Positions 1 through 8,738 of a stretch of DNA of 50,712 bases are shown piece after piece. The position numbers were made by a program, and so were the translations under genes. The DNA is taken from assembly GCA_002162815.1 (NCBI GenBank), contig MAAT01000053.1, positions 1 to 50,712 of the forward strand, in the 5' to 3' direction. The notes under the pieces were generated by a model, which saw only the letters and a program-made list of their open reading frames with translations, was not told the origin of the DNA and did no database searches. Positions within the stretch are counted from its first letter, which is position 1. Every line of letters starts with the position of its first letter. The DNA comes from Gammaproteobacteria bacterium 53_120_T64. GTDB lineage: Bacteria; Pseudomonadota; Gammaproteobacteria; Pseudomonadales; Porticoccaceae.

Positions 1-797
1 GTCCAACCATCACCGGCGTGGCTGGAGCGCTCGGGGCGCGACTGACCCATCAGGAAGATCTCATTCATACGCACAGCAAAAATCTGACCGGAGATATGGG
101 CGGCCCGATCGGAACACAGCGCCGCAACGACGATACCGACCTTCTCAGGGGTCATTTTTTTGAGCTTTTCAACGCGAGCGATTTGATCCGGCGTAGTGGC
201 TGGAATGGACGCGGTCAAACGGCTCCAGGCAAAGGGCGCGATACAGTTTGAACGCACGTTATAGCGCTGCATATCGAGAGCGATAGACTTCGACAAGCCG
301 ACGATGCCGGCTTTAGCCGCTGCATAGTTTGCTTGACCAAAGTTGCCGATCAAACCTGAAGTCGAGGTCATGTGTACACAGCAGCCACTTTCCTGATTGC
401 GGAAGTGTGTGGCGGCAGCACGGCTAACATTGAAGCTACCGTTGAGGTGAACATTCATTACCTGATGCCAGTCGTCCTGGGTCATTTTGTGGAAGATCAC
501 ATCGCGCAGGTTACCGGCATTGTTAACCACGGCGCTGATCTCGCCAAAGCTATCGACGGCCTGGGTAACCATTTTATTGGCACCTTCCCAATCGGCAACG
601 CTATCGGTGTTGGCAACGGCATCGACGCCGAGGGCTTTGATTTCGGCAACCACTTCTTCAGCAACATCGCGGTCGAGATCATTGACCACAACGTTACCGC
701 CGGCTTTGGCGATTTCCAGGGCGATGGTGCGACCAATACCACGGCCAGAGCCGGTGACAACAACGGATTTACCTTTAAGATGTTCTGTAACACTCAT
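1..797 (-). CDS. SDR family oxidoreductase (3' end outside window)
   Basis: Short-chain dehydrogenase/reductase, likely a 3-hydroxyacyl-CoA dehydrogenase or ketoacyl reductase; the exact substrate is not readable. The frame is open from an ATG at 797 to the window edge (about 265 residues), so the C-terminus is missing. The cofactor motif TGSGRGIG lies at residues 15-22, NNAG at 92-95, and the catalytic Ser145, Tyr158 and Lys162 are in the usual YxxxK spacing. The C-terminal part seen (after residue 180) resembles the long SDRs related to the N-terminal domain of peroxisomal multifunctional protein 2, but this is only an impression. It lies 67 bp downstream of the 561-aa acyl-CoA dehydrogenase and is probably co-transcribed with it, supplying the alcohol-to-ketone step of the same pathway. 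Confidence 0.85.
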   Translation of the reverse strand, partial: MSVTEHLKGKSVVVTGSGRGIGRTIALEIAKAGGNVVVNDLDRDVAEEVVAEIKALGVDAVANTDSVADWEGANKMVTQAVDSFGEISAVVNNAGNLRDVIFHKMTQDDWHQVMNVHLNGSFNVSRAAATHFRNQESGCCVHMTSTSGLIGNFGQANYAAAKAGIVGLSKSIALDMQRYNVRSNCIAPFAWSRLTASIPATTPDQIARVEKLKKMTPEKVGIVVAALCSDRAAHISGQIFAVRMNEIFLMGQSRPERSSHAGDGW

Positions 798-864
798 TGC
801 TTTTCCCTTCTTTTAATGAATTAAAATACTATAAAAAAACCACCTGACTTTAACGGTCAACCGC

Positions 865-2550
865 TTAAGCGTTGGCGACCAGTTCTCGAGAAATTACTTT
901 TAAGGCGAGTGTTTCTTCCGCGCCTTCAAAAATTGAAAGAACCCGGGCGTCGACAAAGTAGCGACTCACCGGCACCTCTTCGGCATAGCCCATGCCGCCA
1001 TGAATTTGCAGTGCCTCGCGTGTTACCCACTCGGCGGCGCGACAGGCAAACAACTTCACCAGGCTCGCCTCCATCTTGCCGCCACCGGCATCCACTTCGC
1101 GCGCCACGGCATAACTGAACTGGCGCGAGGCCAACAAGGTCGTCACCATGCGGCTCAACTTCACCAAGGTCAGCTGGTAGTCGGCAACCGGCTGCTTAAA
1201 CACCTTGCGCTCTTTGGCGTAGGCAATGGCCTGCTCGCTGGCCGCCTGCATCACCCCCGCCGCGCGCGCTGAGGTTTGAATACGCCCCCCGGTTAAGCCG
1301 GCCATAGCGTAGTAAAAGCCTTTGCCAAGGCCCGCTTCTTCGCCGACGAGATTGGCGTCGGGAACGAAATAGTCCTCAAAAAACAGGTCGAAAGAGTGCA
1401 TGCCCCGATAACCCAGTGTTGGTATCGACTTGCCCGAAAGCTTGCCACCGCCCTCTTGTACGACATCAAGATCGTGACCGTAGGTGCGGGGCTTTTCGAC
1501 CAGAAAGAAACTCAGGCCCTTGTAGCCGTCGGCATCCGTACCCGTCCGCGCCAGGGTTAACAACACGGAGGCAGCACCGGCAAAGGTACACCAGGTTTTG
1601 CTGCCATTGAGCAACCAGCCACCTTCGGTTTTGCTGGCTTTTAATTTTGCCGAGGCCAGGTCCGAACCGTAATCTGGCTCAGTCAAGGCAATACCACAGA
1701 GGGTTTCACCGCTGGCGACTTGCGGCAACCACTTTTGGCGCTGGGCCTCCGTACCGCCCTTCATCAAGGCCCGGGCGAGAATTTCGGGGCGGGTAATCAA
1801 GCTACCCGCTGCACCGAGAGAGCCGCGCGACAATTCTTCGGTGACCAGAATCATATACAGACTGTCATCGCCGGCATCGGGCTGCAAACCATCGAAGCGC
1901 TCGGGGATGGAAATACCGAAGCAACCCATCTCGCGCAGAGGCTGGAGTATGGTCTCGGGAATATCAATATCCTGGCGGTGAATATCTTCGGCCAGAGGCA
2001 TCACCACTTCCGTGGCGAAACGGCGAAAGGTATCGCGAATCAATTCTTTTTCACTGTCGAGGTTTGAAGGCAGGAAGTCGCCCTCTCGATCAATCAGTTG
2101 ACGACCGAGGGCCGCCATCGTTTTCGCCGATAAATAGTGCCCGCCAATACCGCTATTATCGAAAGCCTCAAAGCCGGCGCAAATGCTCGCCATGCTTAAA
2201 CCGTAATCGCCGGGACGTGCTAATAAGCGCCCGGCAACGGCTTTCAAAGCTTCGCTGCCAAACTGGCAGGCAACCCAGCCGGATAGTTCATCGCGCTCGA
2301 GAACTTGCCGGGTGTAATTGAGCAGGGCCTCGGTGGCCGATAAATCTGCTACACAAAAGGAGGTTTCGTAACACGCCAACTGTTGCTCATCGAGCAGTGC
2401 CGGCGATAAACCCTTTTCTGTACTGCTGACCTTTTTGATATGGGCAAGAGCCTGATCGACCAGTGCTCTGGCGCTAAAAACTGCCTTGGCGACATGATCG
2501 AGATCAGCGGTATAAGATCCGCTAACTGGCTGGTTTTTAACTGCGTCCAT
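865..2550 (-). CDS. Acyl-CoA dehydrogenase, methylsuccinyl-CoA dehydrogenase-like
   Basis: FAD-dependent acyl-CoA dehydrogenase of 561 aa. Ordinary family members have about 380-400 residues; here an N-terminal extension of roughly 160 residues precedes the catalytic fold. This layout is known for (2S)-methylsuccinyl-CoA dehydrogenase (Mcd) of the ethylmalonyl-CoA pathway. The core shows the ALTEPDYGSDLA flavin/substrate segment, the IHGGMGYAEE segment and IFEGAEE near the C-terminus, where Glu542 sits at the usual catalytic-base position (YEG motif). The start is the ATG preceded by an AGGAC-like ribosome site. It begins a sub-operon with the SDR downstream; a terminator at about 2630 separates it from the thiolase. 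Membership in the acyl-CoA dehydrogenase family is certain. The Mcd-like substrate is inferred from architecture and from nearby hydratase and lyase genes. Confidence 0.9.
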   Translation of the reverse strand: MDAVKNQPVSGSYTADLDHVAKAVFSARALVDQALAHIKKVSSTEKGLSPALLDEQQLACYETSFCVADLSATEALLNYTRQVLERDELSGWVACQFGSEALKAVAGRLLARPGDYGLSMASICAGFEAFDNSGIGGHYLSAKTMAALGRQLIDREGDFLPSNLDSEKELIRDTFRRFATEVVMPLAEDIHRQDIDIPETILQPLREMGCFGISIPERFDGLQPDAGDDSLYMILVTEELSRGSLGAAGSLITRPEILARALMKGGTEAQRQKWLPQVASGETLCGIALTEPDYGSDLASAKLKASKTEGGWLLNGSKTWCTFAGAASVLLTLARTGTDADGYKGLSFFLVEKPRTYGHDLDVVQEGGGKLSGKSIPTLGYRGMHSFDLFFEDYFVPDANLVGEEAGLGKGFYYAMAGLTGGRIQTSARAAGVMQAASEQAIAYAKERKVFKQPVADYQLTLVKLSRMVTTLLASRQFSYAVAREVDAGGGKMEASLVKLFACRAAEWVTREALQIHGGMGYAEEVPVSRYFVDARVLSIFEGAEETLALKVISRELVANA

Positions 2551-2619
2551 CTTTGTCCTCGCGCTGACTTAACAAGCGGTTAAGCGGGAAAATTACTCTC
2601 TAAAAAAAGAAAAGATTCT

Positions 2620-2649
2620 CTAAAAAAGAAGCCGGCGTGAGAGCCGGCT
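2620..2649 (-). terminator. Rho-independent terminator after the thiolase
   Basis: AGCCGGC (2630-2636) pairs with GCCGGCT (2643-2649) around a 6-nt loop. Read on the minus strand, the hairpin is followed by TTCTTTTTTAG and further T-rich sequence. It lies 19 bp past the thiolase stop codon and ends the ACAD-HMGS-thiolase unit. Confidence 0.75.
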
Positions 2650-2667
2650 GCCGATACAGATCAGAAA

Positions 2668-3870
2668 TCAGATGCCGTATTCACCAATAATGGCGACACT
2701 TGAAATGTTCTGGTGGGGGAAACCACCGAGGTTGTGCGTCAAACCAATGGTTGGGTTAGGTAGCTGACGCTCACCCGCCTTACCCGACAACTGCAGATAC
2801 ATTTCGTACAGCATACGCAAACCGGTCGCGCCAATGGGGTGGCCAAAACACTTCAGGCCGCCATCGATCTGGCAGGGGATTTTACCGTCGGCATCAAACA
2901 CACCGTCCAGCACATCCTTCACCGCACCACCATCTTCCGACAAAAACAGATCTTCCATGGTGACCATTTCGGTCACGGAGAAGCAATCGTGGACTTCGGT
3001 CATGCTGACCTGCTCGCGGGGCTTGGTAATGCCCGCTTCTTCGTAGGCGCGCTTAGCTGCAACACGGGTGGTGTGAACATAGGAACCGTCCCAACCCTCG
3101 TAGCCACCTTCCTGACCGTTCGAGGCACACAGCTGCAGGGCTTTAACGGCGATCAAGCGATCTTTACCCAGGCTCTTAGCGATTTCAGGGGTGGTGACAA
3201 TGGCGCAAGCCGCTCCGTCACTAACACCACAGCAATCGAATAAACCGATGGGCGCGGCGATCATCGGAGCGTTAAGGACTTGCTCCATGGAAATAGCGCG
3301 TTGCAGGTGGGCCTTGGGGTTCTTCAAGCCATTGGCATGGCTCTTTACCGAGACATGGGCCATCGCGCGTTTCAGGTCTTCTTTACTGGTGCCGTACTTA
3401 CCGCGATAACCCGCTGCCAGCTGGGCGAACATGCCCGGTGCCGACAAATTGGGGTAATAAAGGTCATTGGCGACACCGCGTGAACGCTGGGGCAGACCGC
3501 CGTAACCGGTGTCTTTGAGCTTTTCAAAACCGACCGCCAGGGCGATGTCGCAAGCGCCAGACGCAACGGCGTAAGTCGCGGCACGGAAGGCCTCGGTGCC
3601 GCTGGCACAGTAGTTTTCAATTTTGGTAACGGGAATATTGGGCAAACGCAGACCCATACTCAAGGGCATAGCACCCGGGCCAACGCTGTAGGCGTCAATA
3701 CCGGTCGATTGCCAAGCCGCTTCAATCTGGCTTTTTTCAATGCCCGCATCGGCAATGCACTCTTCAAAGGCCTCGGCCATCAAATCGGCAGGTTCACAAT
3801 CCCAACGCTCGCCAAACTTGCTACAGCCAGCACCTAAAATAACGACTTTATCTTTAATTCCACTTGCCAT
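2668..3870 (-). CDS. SCP2-type thiolase (acetyl-CoA acetyltransferase family)
   Basis: Thiolase of 400 aa in the sterol-carrier/nonspecific lipid-transfer subgroup, expected to cleave or form a 3-ketoacyl-CoA in the cytoplasm. The nucleophilic cysteine is Cys88 in NYCASGTEAF. The HDCFSVTEM segment and GHPIGATG carry the conserved histidines. The C-terminal CxG loop of classical thiolases is replaced by HNLGGFPHQN, as is usual for this subgroup. It starts 24 bp downstream of the HMGS-DUF35 fusion gene and is almost certainly co-transcribed with it. A thiolase next to HMGS and DUF35 recalls the archaeal thiolase/HMGS/DUF35 complex, and also the thiolase-DUF35 aldolases of steroid side-chain degradation. 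Which reaction it performs here cannot be read from sequence. Confidence 0.88.
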   Translation of the reverse strand: MASGIKDKVVILGAGCSKFGERWDCEPADLMAEAFEECIADAGIEKSQIEAAWQSTGIDAYSVGPGAMPLSMGLRLPNIPVTKIENYCASGTEAFRAATYAVASGACDIALAVGFEKLKDTGYGGLPQRSRGVANDLYYPNLSAPGMFAQLAAGYRGKYGTSKEDLKRAMAHVSVKSHANGLKNPKAHLQRAISMEQVLNAPMIAAPIGLFDCCGVSDGAACAIVTTPEIAKSLGKDRLIAVKALQLCASNGQEGGYEGWDGSYVHTTRVAAKRAYEEAGITKPREQVSMTEVHDCFSVTEMVTMEDLFLSEDGGAVKDVLDGVFDADGKIPCQIDGGLKCFGHPIGATGLRMLYEMYLQLSGKAGERQLPNPTIGLTHNLGGFPHQNISSVAIIGEYGI

Positions 3871-3894
3871 GATATTTAGCTCCTAAACTGATAG

Positions 3895-5340
3895 TTAAAC
3901 TTGAATTGCTTTCCAGAAGTACTTGCGGAAACCGGCTTGATCGTCGATCTGCTTGAGACGGAAGTGCAGTGCGACTTGCGAGCCCGTATCGAAGGTCTCG
4001 GCGTCGACTTCACTCATATCCATCATAATGCGACCACCCTCTTCAAAGGTCACCATGCCGAAGTAGGCCGGCGGGTTGTAGTCAAAGGTCAAGGTATCGG
4101 CTGTCCAGGTAGCAATCGTGCCCATGGCACCGGCCATCGGGTGATCGACCTGGGTATCGAAAGCGCCACATTCAGGATTAACACAGTATTTATGCTTGGG
4201 CATTTGCACGGTGTCGCAGGCGGTGCATTTACCACCGAGGAAGCTGTTGGTCAGGCCACGAGCGCGATACATGGCGGATAAATAGCCCTGCTTATTCACT
4301 TCCGAACGTTTGCCCAGCTCTTTCTCGAGCAAATTATTAAACGACTGATACTTGTTGTAGTTGGTTTCGGGACGACCATTGCTGAGGTGGCCAGAAACGC
4401 CCTTGCCCGCAGCTTGCTTGCCAGCAATGGCATCGGTAACTTTAAACAGTAATACATCGCAACCCTGACCAAAACCAGCAACTAGCACCAGGTCACCCGC
4501 TACAGCCTGCTCAAGACGGTGAGCCAGCAGTAACATAACGTGAGCGGCGCCGGTAATGCCAACGCTCTGCAGCAGGTTGTCGGCAACGGCTTCGGCTTTA
4601 ATGCCGAGCTTTTTGGCGACCATCGGCGGCACACGGCCCTGATCAGTCGGCAGTACAAAGTGGGCGATATCACCGGCGCTAACACTGGCCTTGCTCAACA
4701 AGGCATTGACGGCGTCGGGAACAATTTTCATATAGCCTTCGTCGCGCACCCAGCGCTCTTCCCAGCCGTAATCAAAGTCCTGACCTTCACCCCGGTAGTG
4801 GTCGATAAAATCAACGGCCTGGCTCTGACTGGCTACCAGCTCGGCGATGACATTTTCACTACCGACGGCAATCGCGGCAGCACCGTCACCGTAGAGCATT
4901 TCCTCACGCGAGGCACACTTGGCTTTGCGGTGCTCGGAAGCCACCAGCACAGCCTCTTTACCCGCAGCGGCAATATCCAGTGCCGACAATAAGCCGGAAG
5001 TGGCGGCACGCTGCGAGCAGGTGATATCCATGGTGCGCAGATCGGAGGTATCGAGATTCAGCGCTTCAGCAACCACCACTGAATTCTGACGATCGGCAAA
5101 GGGCAGGGTCGTCGAGGCTAGCAACAGCGCCGCTGGCGCCTGACCGGGGGCATTGCCGAGACAGTCCTGATAAGCCTCAACCGCCATGGTGATGGTGTCT
5201 TCGTCCCAGTTACAAATGGCTTTTTCACCTTTTGCCAGGCCTTTCAAGCCCGGGTCAAACCAGGCGTTGGCATCTGCTATTACCTGCTTCTGCAAGCGCA
5301 TTCTTGGCAAGTAAGCGCCGAAAGCTGTTATTCCAACCAT
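3895..5340 (-). CDS. HMG-CoA synthase-like protein fused to DUF35 (Zn ribbon/OB fold)
   Basis: Protein of 481 aa with two parts. Residues 1-300 have the thiolase fold of the HMG-CoA synthase/ketoacyl synthase III group, with a candidate nucleophile Cys108 in ITCSQRAATSG. Residues about 345-480 form a DUF35 domain: a zinc ribbon with Cys372, Cys375, Cys386 and Cys391, then an OB fold. In archaea these are separate proteins bridging HMGS and thiolase. By my hand alignment with archaeal HMGS, the catalytic Glu falls on Thr77 and the catalytic His on Pro231, so normal HMG-CoA synthesis is doubtful. The gene lies between the 381-aa acyl-CoA dehydrogenase and the thiolase, and the DUF35 domain probably holds the thiolase. 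Family assignment is secure; the reaction is unknown. Confidence 0.85.
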   Translation of the reverse strand: MVGITAFGAYLPRMRLQKQVIADANAWFDPGLKGLAKGEKAICNWDEDTITMAVEAYQDCLGNAPGQAPAALLLASTTLPFADRQNSVVVAEALNLDTSDLRTMDITCSQRAATSGLLSALDIAAAGKEAVLVASEHRKAKCASREEMLYGDGAAAIAVGSENVIAELVASQSQAVDFIDHYRGEGQDFDYGWEERWVRDEGYMKIVPDAVNALLSKASVSAGDIAHFVLPTDQGRVPPMVAKKLGIKAEAVADNLLQSVGITGAAHVMLLLAHRLEQAVAGDLVLVAGFGQGCDVLLFKVTDAIAGKQAAGKGVSGHLSNGRPETNYNKYQSFNNLLEKELGKRSEVNKQGYLSAMYRARGLTNSFLGGKCTACDTVQMPKHKYCVNPECGAFDTQVDHPMAGAMGTIATWTADTLTFDYNPPAYFGMVTFEEGGRIMMDMSEVDAETFDTGSQVALHFRLKQIDDQAGFRKYFWKAIQV

Positions 5341-5423
5341 GATAGTTCCTATAAATAGCTGTTAAAAATATAAATTCAAGTCGTTGTTGTCGTCTAAATA
5401 GCCCTAGTGGCTAGCGGAAAAAA

Positions 5424-6569
5424 CTATAGGGAACGACCGATAAAGAGCTTCATAATTTCTGTTGAACCGCCATAAATCCTGCGCACCCGCGCATCGGTGT
5501 ACATGCGCGATATGGGGTATTCACGCATATAGCCGTATCCGCCAAAGAACTGCAGACAAGTATCAACAATTTTACCTTCTTTTTCAGTGGTCCACAGTTT
5601 TGCCATGGCGCCTTCCTGAGCGGTCAATGTGCCATCAACAATCTTGCCCAGGCACTGATCCAGGTAGGCCCAGCCCACGGCCAGCTCTGTCGCCACATCG
5701 GCCAAACTAAAGGCTGTATTTTGCTGAGCAAACAGCGGCTTGCCAAAGGCTTCACGTTCTTTGGTGTACTCAACAGTCAGCTCGTAGGCACGCTGTGCTT
5801 CGGCCCAGGCACGGAAGGCAACGGTGAGGCGCTCGCGGGGCAGCTCGCTCATCAAATAGCCGAAGCCCTTGCCCTCTTCGCCGATCAGGTTGCCAACCGG
5901 CACCCGCACATCGGCAAAAAACATTTCGGAGGTATCTGCGGCTTTCTGGCCGATTTTGTCCAGGTTACGGCCTTTCTCATATCCCGGCGTGCCTGTCTCC
6001 ACAATCACCAGGCTAATGCCCTTGGCGCCCAGTGTCGGGTCGGTTTTACAGACCACGATAACAAAGTCAGAGTGCTGACCATTGGTGATAAAGGTCTTTT
6101 GACCGTTGATGACATATTCGTCGCCATCGCGAATCGCCGTGGTGCGGATCGCCTGCAGATCGCTACCGGTGCTCGGCTCGGTCATGGCGATGGAGGAAAT
6201 AATTTCGCCGCTGACCATCGGCGGCAACCACTTCTGCTTCAGCTCTTCACTGGCGTGGTTGAGAATATAGTAGGCGGTAATATCGGATTGCAAAGCAAAA
6301 CCGCAGCTGCCGCCGCCGATGGCATAGCCGATTTCTTCGGAGGAAATCATGTTGTACTTAAAGTCGGCACCGGGGCCACCGTACTCTTCGGGAATGCCGC
6401 AACACAGTAAACCCTTCTCGCCGGCACTGCGCCAAAATTCGCGGGGTACGATGCTGGCGTTTTCCCACTCCTCAATATTGGGTTCTAGCTCTTCACGAAA
6501 AAAGCGCCGGGCATTGGCGCGGAATAATTCATGATCACTGTCGTAAATCGACCGATTTTCCATAGACAT
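5424..6569 (-). CDS. Acyl-CoA dehydrogenase (381 aa)
   Basis: Standard-length FAD-dependent acyl-CoA dehydrogenase, introducing the 2,3-double bond into an acyl-CoA. Recognisable parts are AMTEPSTGSDLQA (about 129-140), NGQKTFITNG (155-164), REAFGKPL and the C-terminal FFGGYGYMREYPISRMY. The YEG position carries YGGSTEIM with no glutamate, as in long-chain acyl-CoA dehydrogenase. Glu263 in RAYELT aligns with the alternative base used by LCAD and isovaleryl-CoA dehydrogenase, which suggests a long or branched substrate. It is the first gene of a unit with the HMGS-like and thiolase genes (83 and 24 bp gaps). A terminator upstream at about 6750 implies its own promoter between about 6570 and 6740. 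Confidence 0.9.
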   Translation of the reverse strand: MSMENRSIYDSDHELFRANARRFFREELEPNIEEWENASIVPREFWRSAGEKGLLCCGIPEEYGGPGADFKYNMISSEEIGYAIGGGSCGFALQSDITAYYILNHASEELKQKWLPPMVSGEIISSIAMTEPSTGSDLQAIRTTAIRDGDEYVINGQKTFITNGQHSDFVIVVCKTDPTLGAKGISLVIVETGTPGYEKGRNLDKIGQKAADTSEMFFADVRVPVGNLIGEEGKGFGYLMSELPRERLTVAFRAWAEAQRAYELTVEYTKEREAFGKPLFAQQNTAFSLADVATELAVGWAYLDQCLGKIVDGTLTAQEGAMAKLWTTEKEGKIVDTCLQFFGGYGYMREYPISRMYTDARVRRIYGGSTEIMKLFIGRSL

Positions 6570-6748
6570 ACTTAACTATCCTAGTGGTGATGCGGGCCGC
6601 TAATGTGTATACAGGTGCTAAAGGCTCGCGCGATAAAGCGGCGAAAGTGTAGCGCAATTTAGCCCGCACAGGCACCCGCTACTAAGGAGTAACCCACAGA
6701 CAAACCATATATCAAGGAGTTAATACGCTTTGTTAAAGCAGTTAACAC

Positions 6749-6786
6749 AAAAAATCCCTACCACTTTTCAGCGGTAGGGATTTTTA
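6749..6786 (-). terminator. Rho-independent terminator after enoyl-CoA hydratase
   Basis: A 13-bp perfect stem, AAAAATCCCTACC (6750-6762) with GGTAGGGATTTTT (6773-6785), around a 10-nt loop. T-runs flank it in both directions. It lies about 55 bp beyond the hydratase stop codon and separates the hydratase/lyase unit from the 381-aa dehydrogenase unit. The rest of the 270-bp gap (6570-6840) has no gene that I can see. Confidence 0.85.
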
Positions 6787-6840
6787 ATTCACTTTAACAA
6801 GGCCGCTAAATCACCCAACCTTGGTAAAAACCGGGTTCAA

Positions 6841-7638
6841 CTACTTCCCCTTAAAAACCGGCTCACGTTTTTCCAAAGCCGCATCAATAGCTTCAAGATG
6901 GTCTTCAGTGCTCTGTAGAGTCGCCTGCATACCCGCCGCCATTTCTAGCGCGCCCGACAGTGGCATATTTTGCGACTCGACCAAAAGCTTCTTGGCATAG
7001 CGAATACCCAGAGGGGGGTGGGCGACAATGCGCTTGGCCATGGCCATGGCCGCATCGAGCAAGGCTTCTGGGGCGACGACATCGGAGACCATGCCCCACT
7101 TGTCGGCCTTAGTGGCATCGATCATGTCGCAGGTGTAGCTCATCTCGCAGGCGCGAGACAGGCCAATGACACGGGGCAAGAACCAGGCACCGCCATCACC
7201 GGGGATCAAACCAACGCGCATAAAGCTCTCGGCGAACAGGGCTTTTTCTGAAGCGATGCGAATATCACACATCATCGTCAAATCACAACCGGCACCAATG
7301 GCGTGGCCATTAACCGCAGCGATCACTGGCACTGTCAGCTTCTCCATAGTGCGGGGGATCTGCTGAATCATATCCAGATACCAGTTGCGAATCTGGTGAG
7401 TGCTGAGCTTCTTCTCTTGCGTCATGGCGCGGATTTCTTTCAGATTGCCACCGGAGGAGAAGCTTTTACCGGCACCGGTGAGAATCACACAGCTCACGCC
7501 CTCATCATTCTCGGCCTTATTCAGCTTTTCAATTAGGCATGGCACCAACACATCGGACAAGGCATTGCGTGTCTCGGGCTGGTTCAGTGTGATGGTCACG
7601 ATGCGACCCGTCTGTTCGTACAATACGGCTTCGGTCAT
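6841..7638 (-). CDS. Enoyl-CoA hydratase/isomerase family protein
   Basis: Crotonase-fold protein of 265 aa. The oxyanion-hole segments are GAGKSFSSGGNLKE (55-68) and GHAIGAGCDLTMMCDIRIAS (111-130), followed by VGLIPGDGGAWFLPR. By hand alignment with rat enoyl-CoA hydratase, the second catalytic Glu is kept (Glu165) but the first Glu position is Phe139, with an Asp at 148 in GDGG. The protein may therefore be an isomerase, a hydrolase or a hydratase with altered chemistry. It is the last gene of the unit that also encodes the lyase, the MaoC hydratase and the 386-aa dehydrogenase; a 181-bp gap precedes it. Confidence 0.85.
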   Translation of the reverse strand: MTEAVLYEQTGRIVTITLNQPETRNALSDVLVPCLIEKLNKAENDEGVSCVILTGAGKSFSSGGNLKEIRAMTQEKKLSTHQIRNWYLDMIQQIPRTMEKLTVPVIAAVNGHAIGAGCDLTMMCDIRIASEKALFAESFMRVGLIPGDGGAWFLPRVIGLSRACEMSYTCDMIDATKADKWGMVSDVVAPEALLDAAMAMAKRIVAHPPLGIRYAKKLLVESQNMPLSGALEMAAGMQATLQSTEDHLEAIDAALEKREPVFKGK

Positions 7639-7819
7639 GGTCTTTTCCTTAGTTAATTTAGTGGTGATGACAGGTAGCGGAAAATACAGCGCCGCCCAAA
7701 TATTTACTGTAAAGGCTCCTCTTTGCTCATGACCGTTAGAGGCATGAATGCCGACACGAGCCTACAGGGATGTATACACGGCGTGTCATGAGAAAAGACT
7801 AGCCTTTATATGCTTGCTA

Positions 7820-8710
7820 TCAAGCCTGCTTGGCACTCAAAGCACGGTGCTTACGCAGAGTTTCTTCAGCGCGAGCAACCACCGGTGCGTCGATCATTTT
7901 ACCTTTGTATTCAACGGCACCTCGACCTGCAGCCAAGCCTTCTTCGTAAGCGGCTAGCAATCCCGTCGCGTGCTCGACGGCTTCAGCCGAGGGCATAAAC
8001 TCGTCATTCATAATGCCGATCTGGCTCGGGTGAATGCCCAGGGCACCGCTAAAGCCCAGTTGTTTAGCCTGGCGAATTTTTGCGCGGAAGGCATCGAGAT
8101 CCGAGTAATCGGCAATCGAGCCAACAAAACCCAGGGGCAGCACACCCGCTTTACGGGCGGCAAATACCGCACGCTGGTTGGGGTACATCAAACCAATTTC
8201 ACTCGGCTCCATACCCACTTCTGAGGAGAAGTCTTCGGCACCGATAAAGACACCCAACACACGCTCGGATGCCGCTGCAATGGCGTCGATATTCTCTAGT
8301 CCATCAAGCCCCTCAATAAAGGCGAGAATGCGCGTGTGACCGTGGGGCAGTTCTTTTTCCACCTCCAGCTCGTCGATCACCTCGGCAATAAATTGAATAT
8401 GGTCGGCACTGGTGACTTTGGGTACGGCGATGGTGTGTACGTCTTTGCACACCGCTGCTTCCAAATCCCTAACCGCTAAACGCCAGGGGCGGTTAATACG
8501 CACCAGCACATCGAGGCCATGACCGGAGACCGTTGCTGCCGCAGCGGGCACAACGTTTCGCGCATTGGCTTTTTCCGACAAAACAACGCTGTCTTCAAGA
8601 TCGAGAATAATCGCATCAGCGCCACGGGTGTGGGCCTTGGCGACAAACTTTTCAACATTCGCGGGTACAAAGAGCGCCGAGCGCCACAGGGGGAGGTCTT
8701 CTTGATTCAC
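7820..8710 (-). CDS. CoA-ester lyase, CitE/HpcH-HpaI family
   Basis: TIM-barrel lyase of 296 aa related to citrate lyase beta, L-malyl/beta-methylmalyl-CoA lyase and (S)-citramalyl-CoA lyase. It cleaves a 3-hydroxyacyl-CoA carrying a distal carboxylate into an acyl-CoA and a keto acid. Family marks are RSALFVPA (10-17), LDLEDSV (36-42), the CoA/substrate Arg71 in RIN, the Mg ligands Glu133 (FIEGLDG) and Asp160 (GAED), and GIHPSQI. It lies 28 bp downstream of the MaoC-type hydratase. The hydratase-lyase pairing is known from bacterial itaconate degradation (itaconyl-CoA hydratase and citramalyl-CoA lyase) and in related form from the 3-hydroxypropionate bicycle. Exact substrate is inferred only. 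Confidence 0.85.
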   Translation of the reverse strand: MNQEDLPLWRSALFVPANVEKFVAKAHTRGADAIILDLEDSVVLSEKANARNVVPAAAATVSGHGLDVLVRINRPWRLAVRDLEAAVCKDVHTIAVPKVTSADHIQFIAEVIDELEVEKELPHGHTRILAFIEGLDGLENIDAIAAASERVLGVFIGAEDFSSEVGMEPSEIGLMYPNQRAVFAARKAGVLPLGFVGSIADYSDLDAFRAKIRQAKQLGFSGALGIHPSQIGIMNDEFMPSAEAVEHATGLLAAYEEGLAAGRGAVEYKGKMIDAPVVARAEETLRKHRALSAKQA

Positions 8711-8738
8711 ACTTATTTCCTTAAGGTTGTTCTCTTAT

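Noticed and set aside
372-824. 150-aa plus-strand frame antisense to the SDR gene
   Set aside because: It is the shadow of the SDR coding sequence, which carries all SDR motifs on the other strand.
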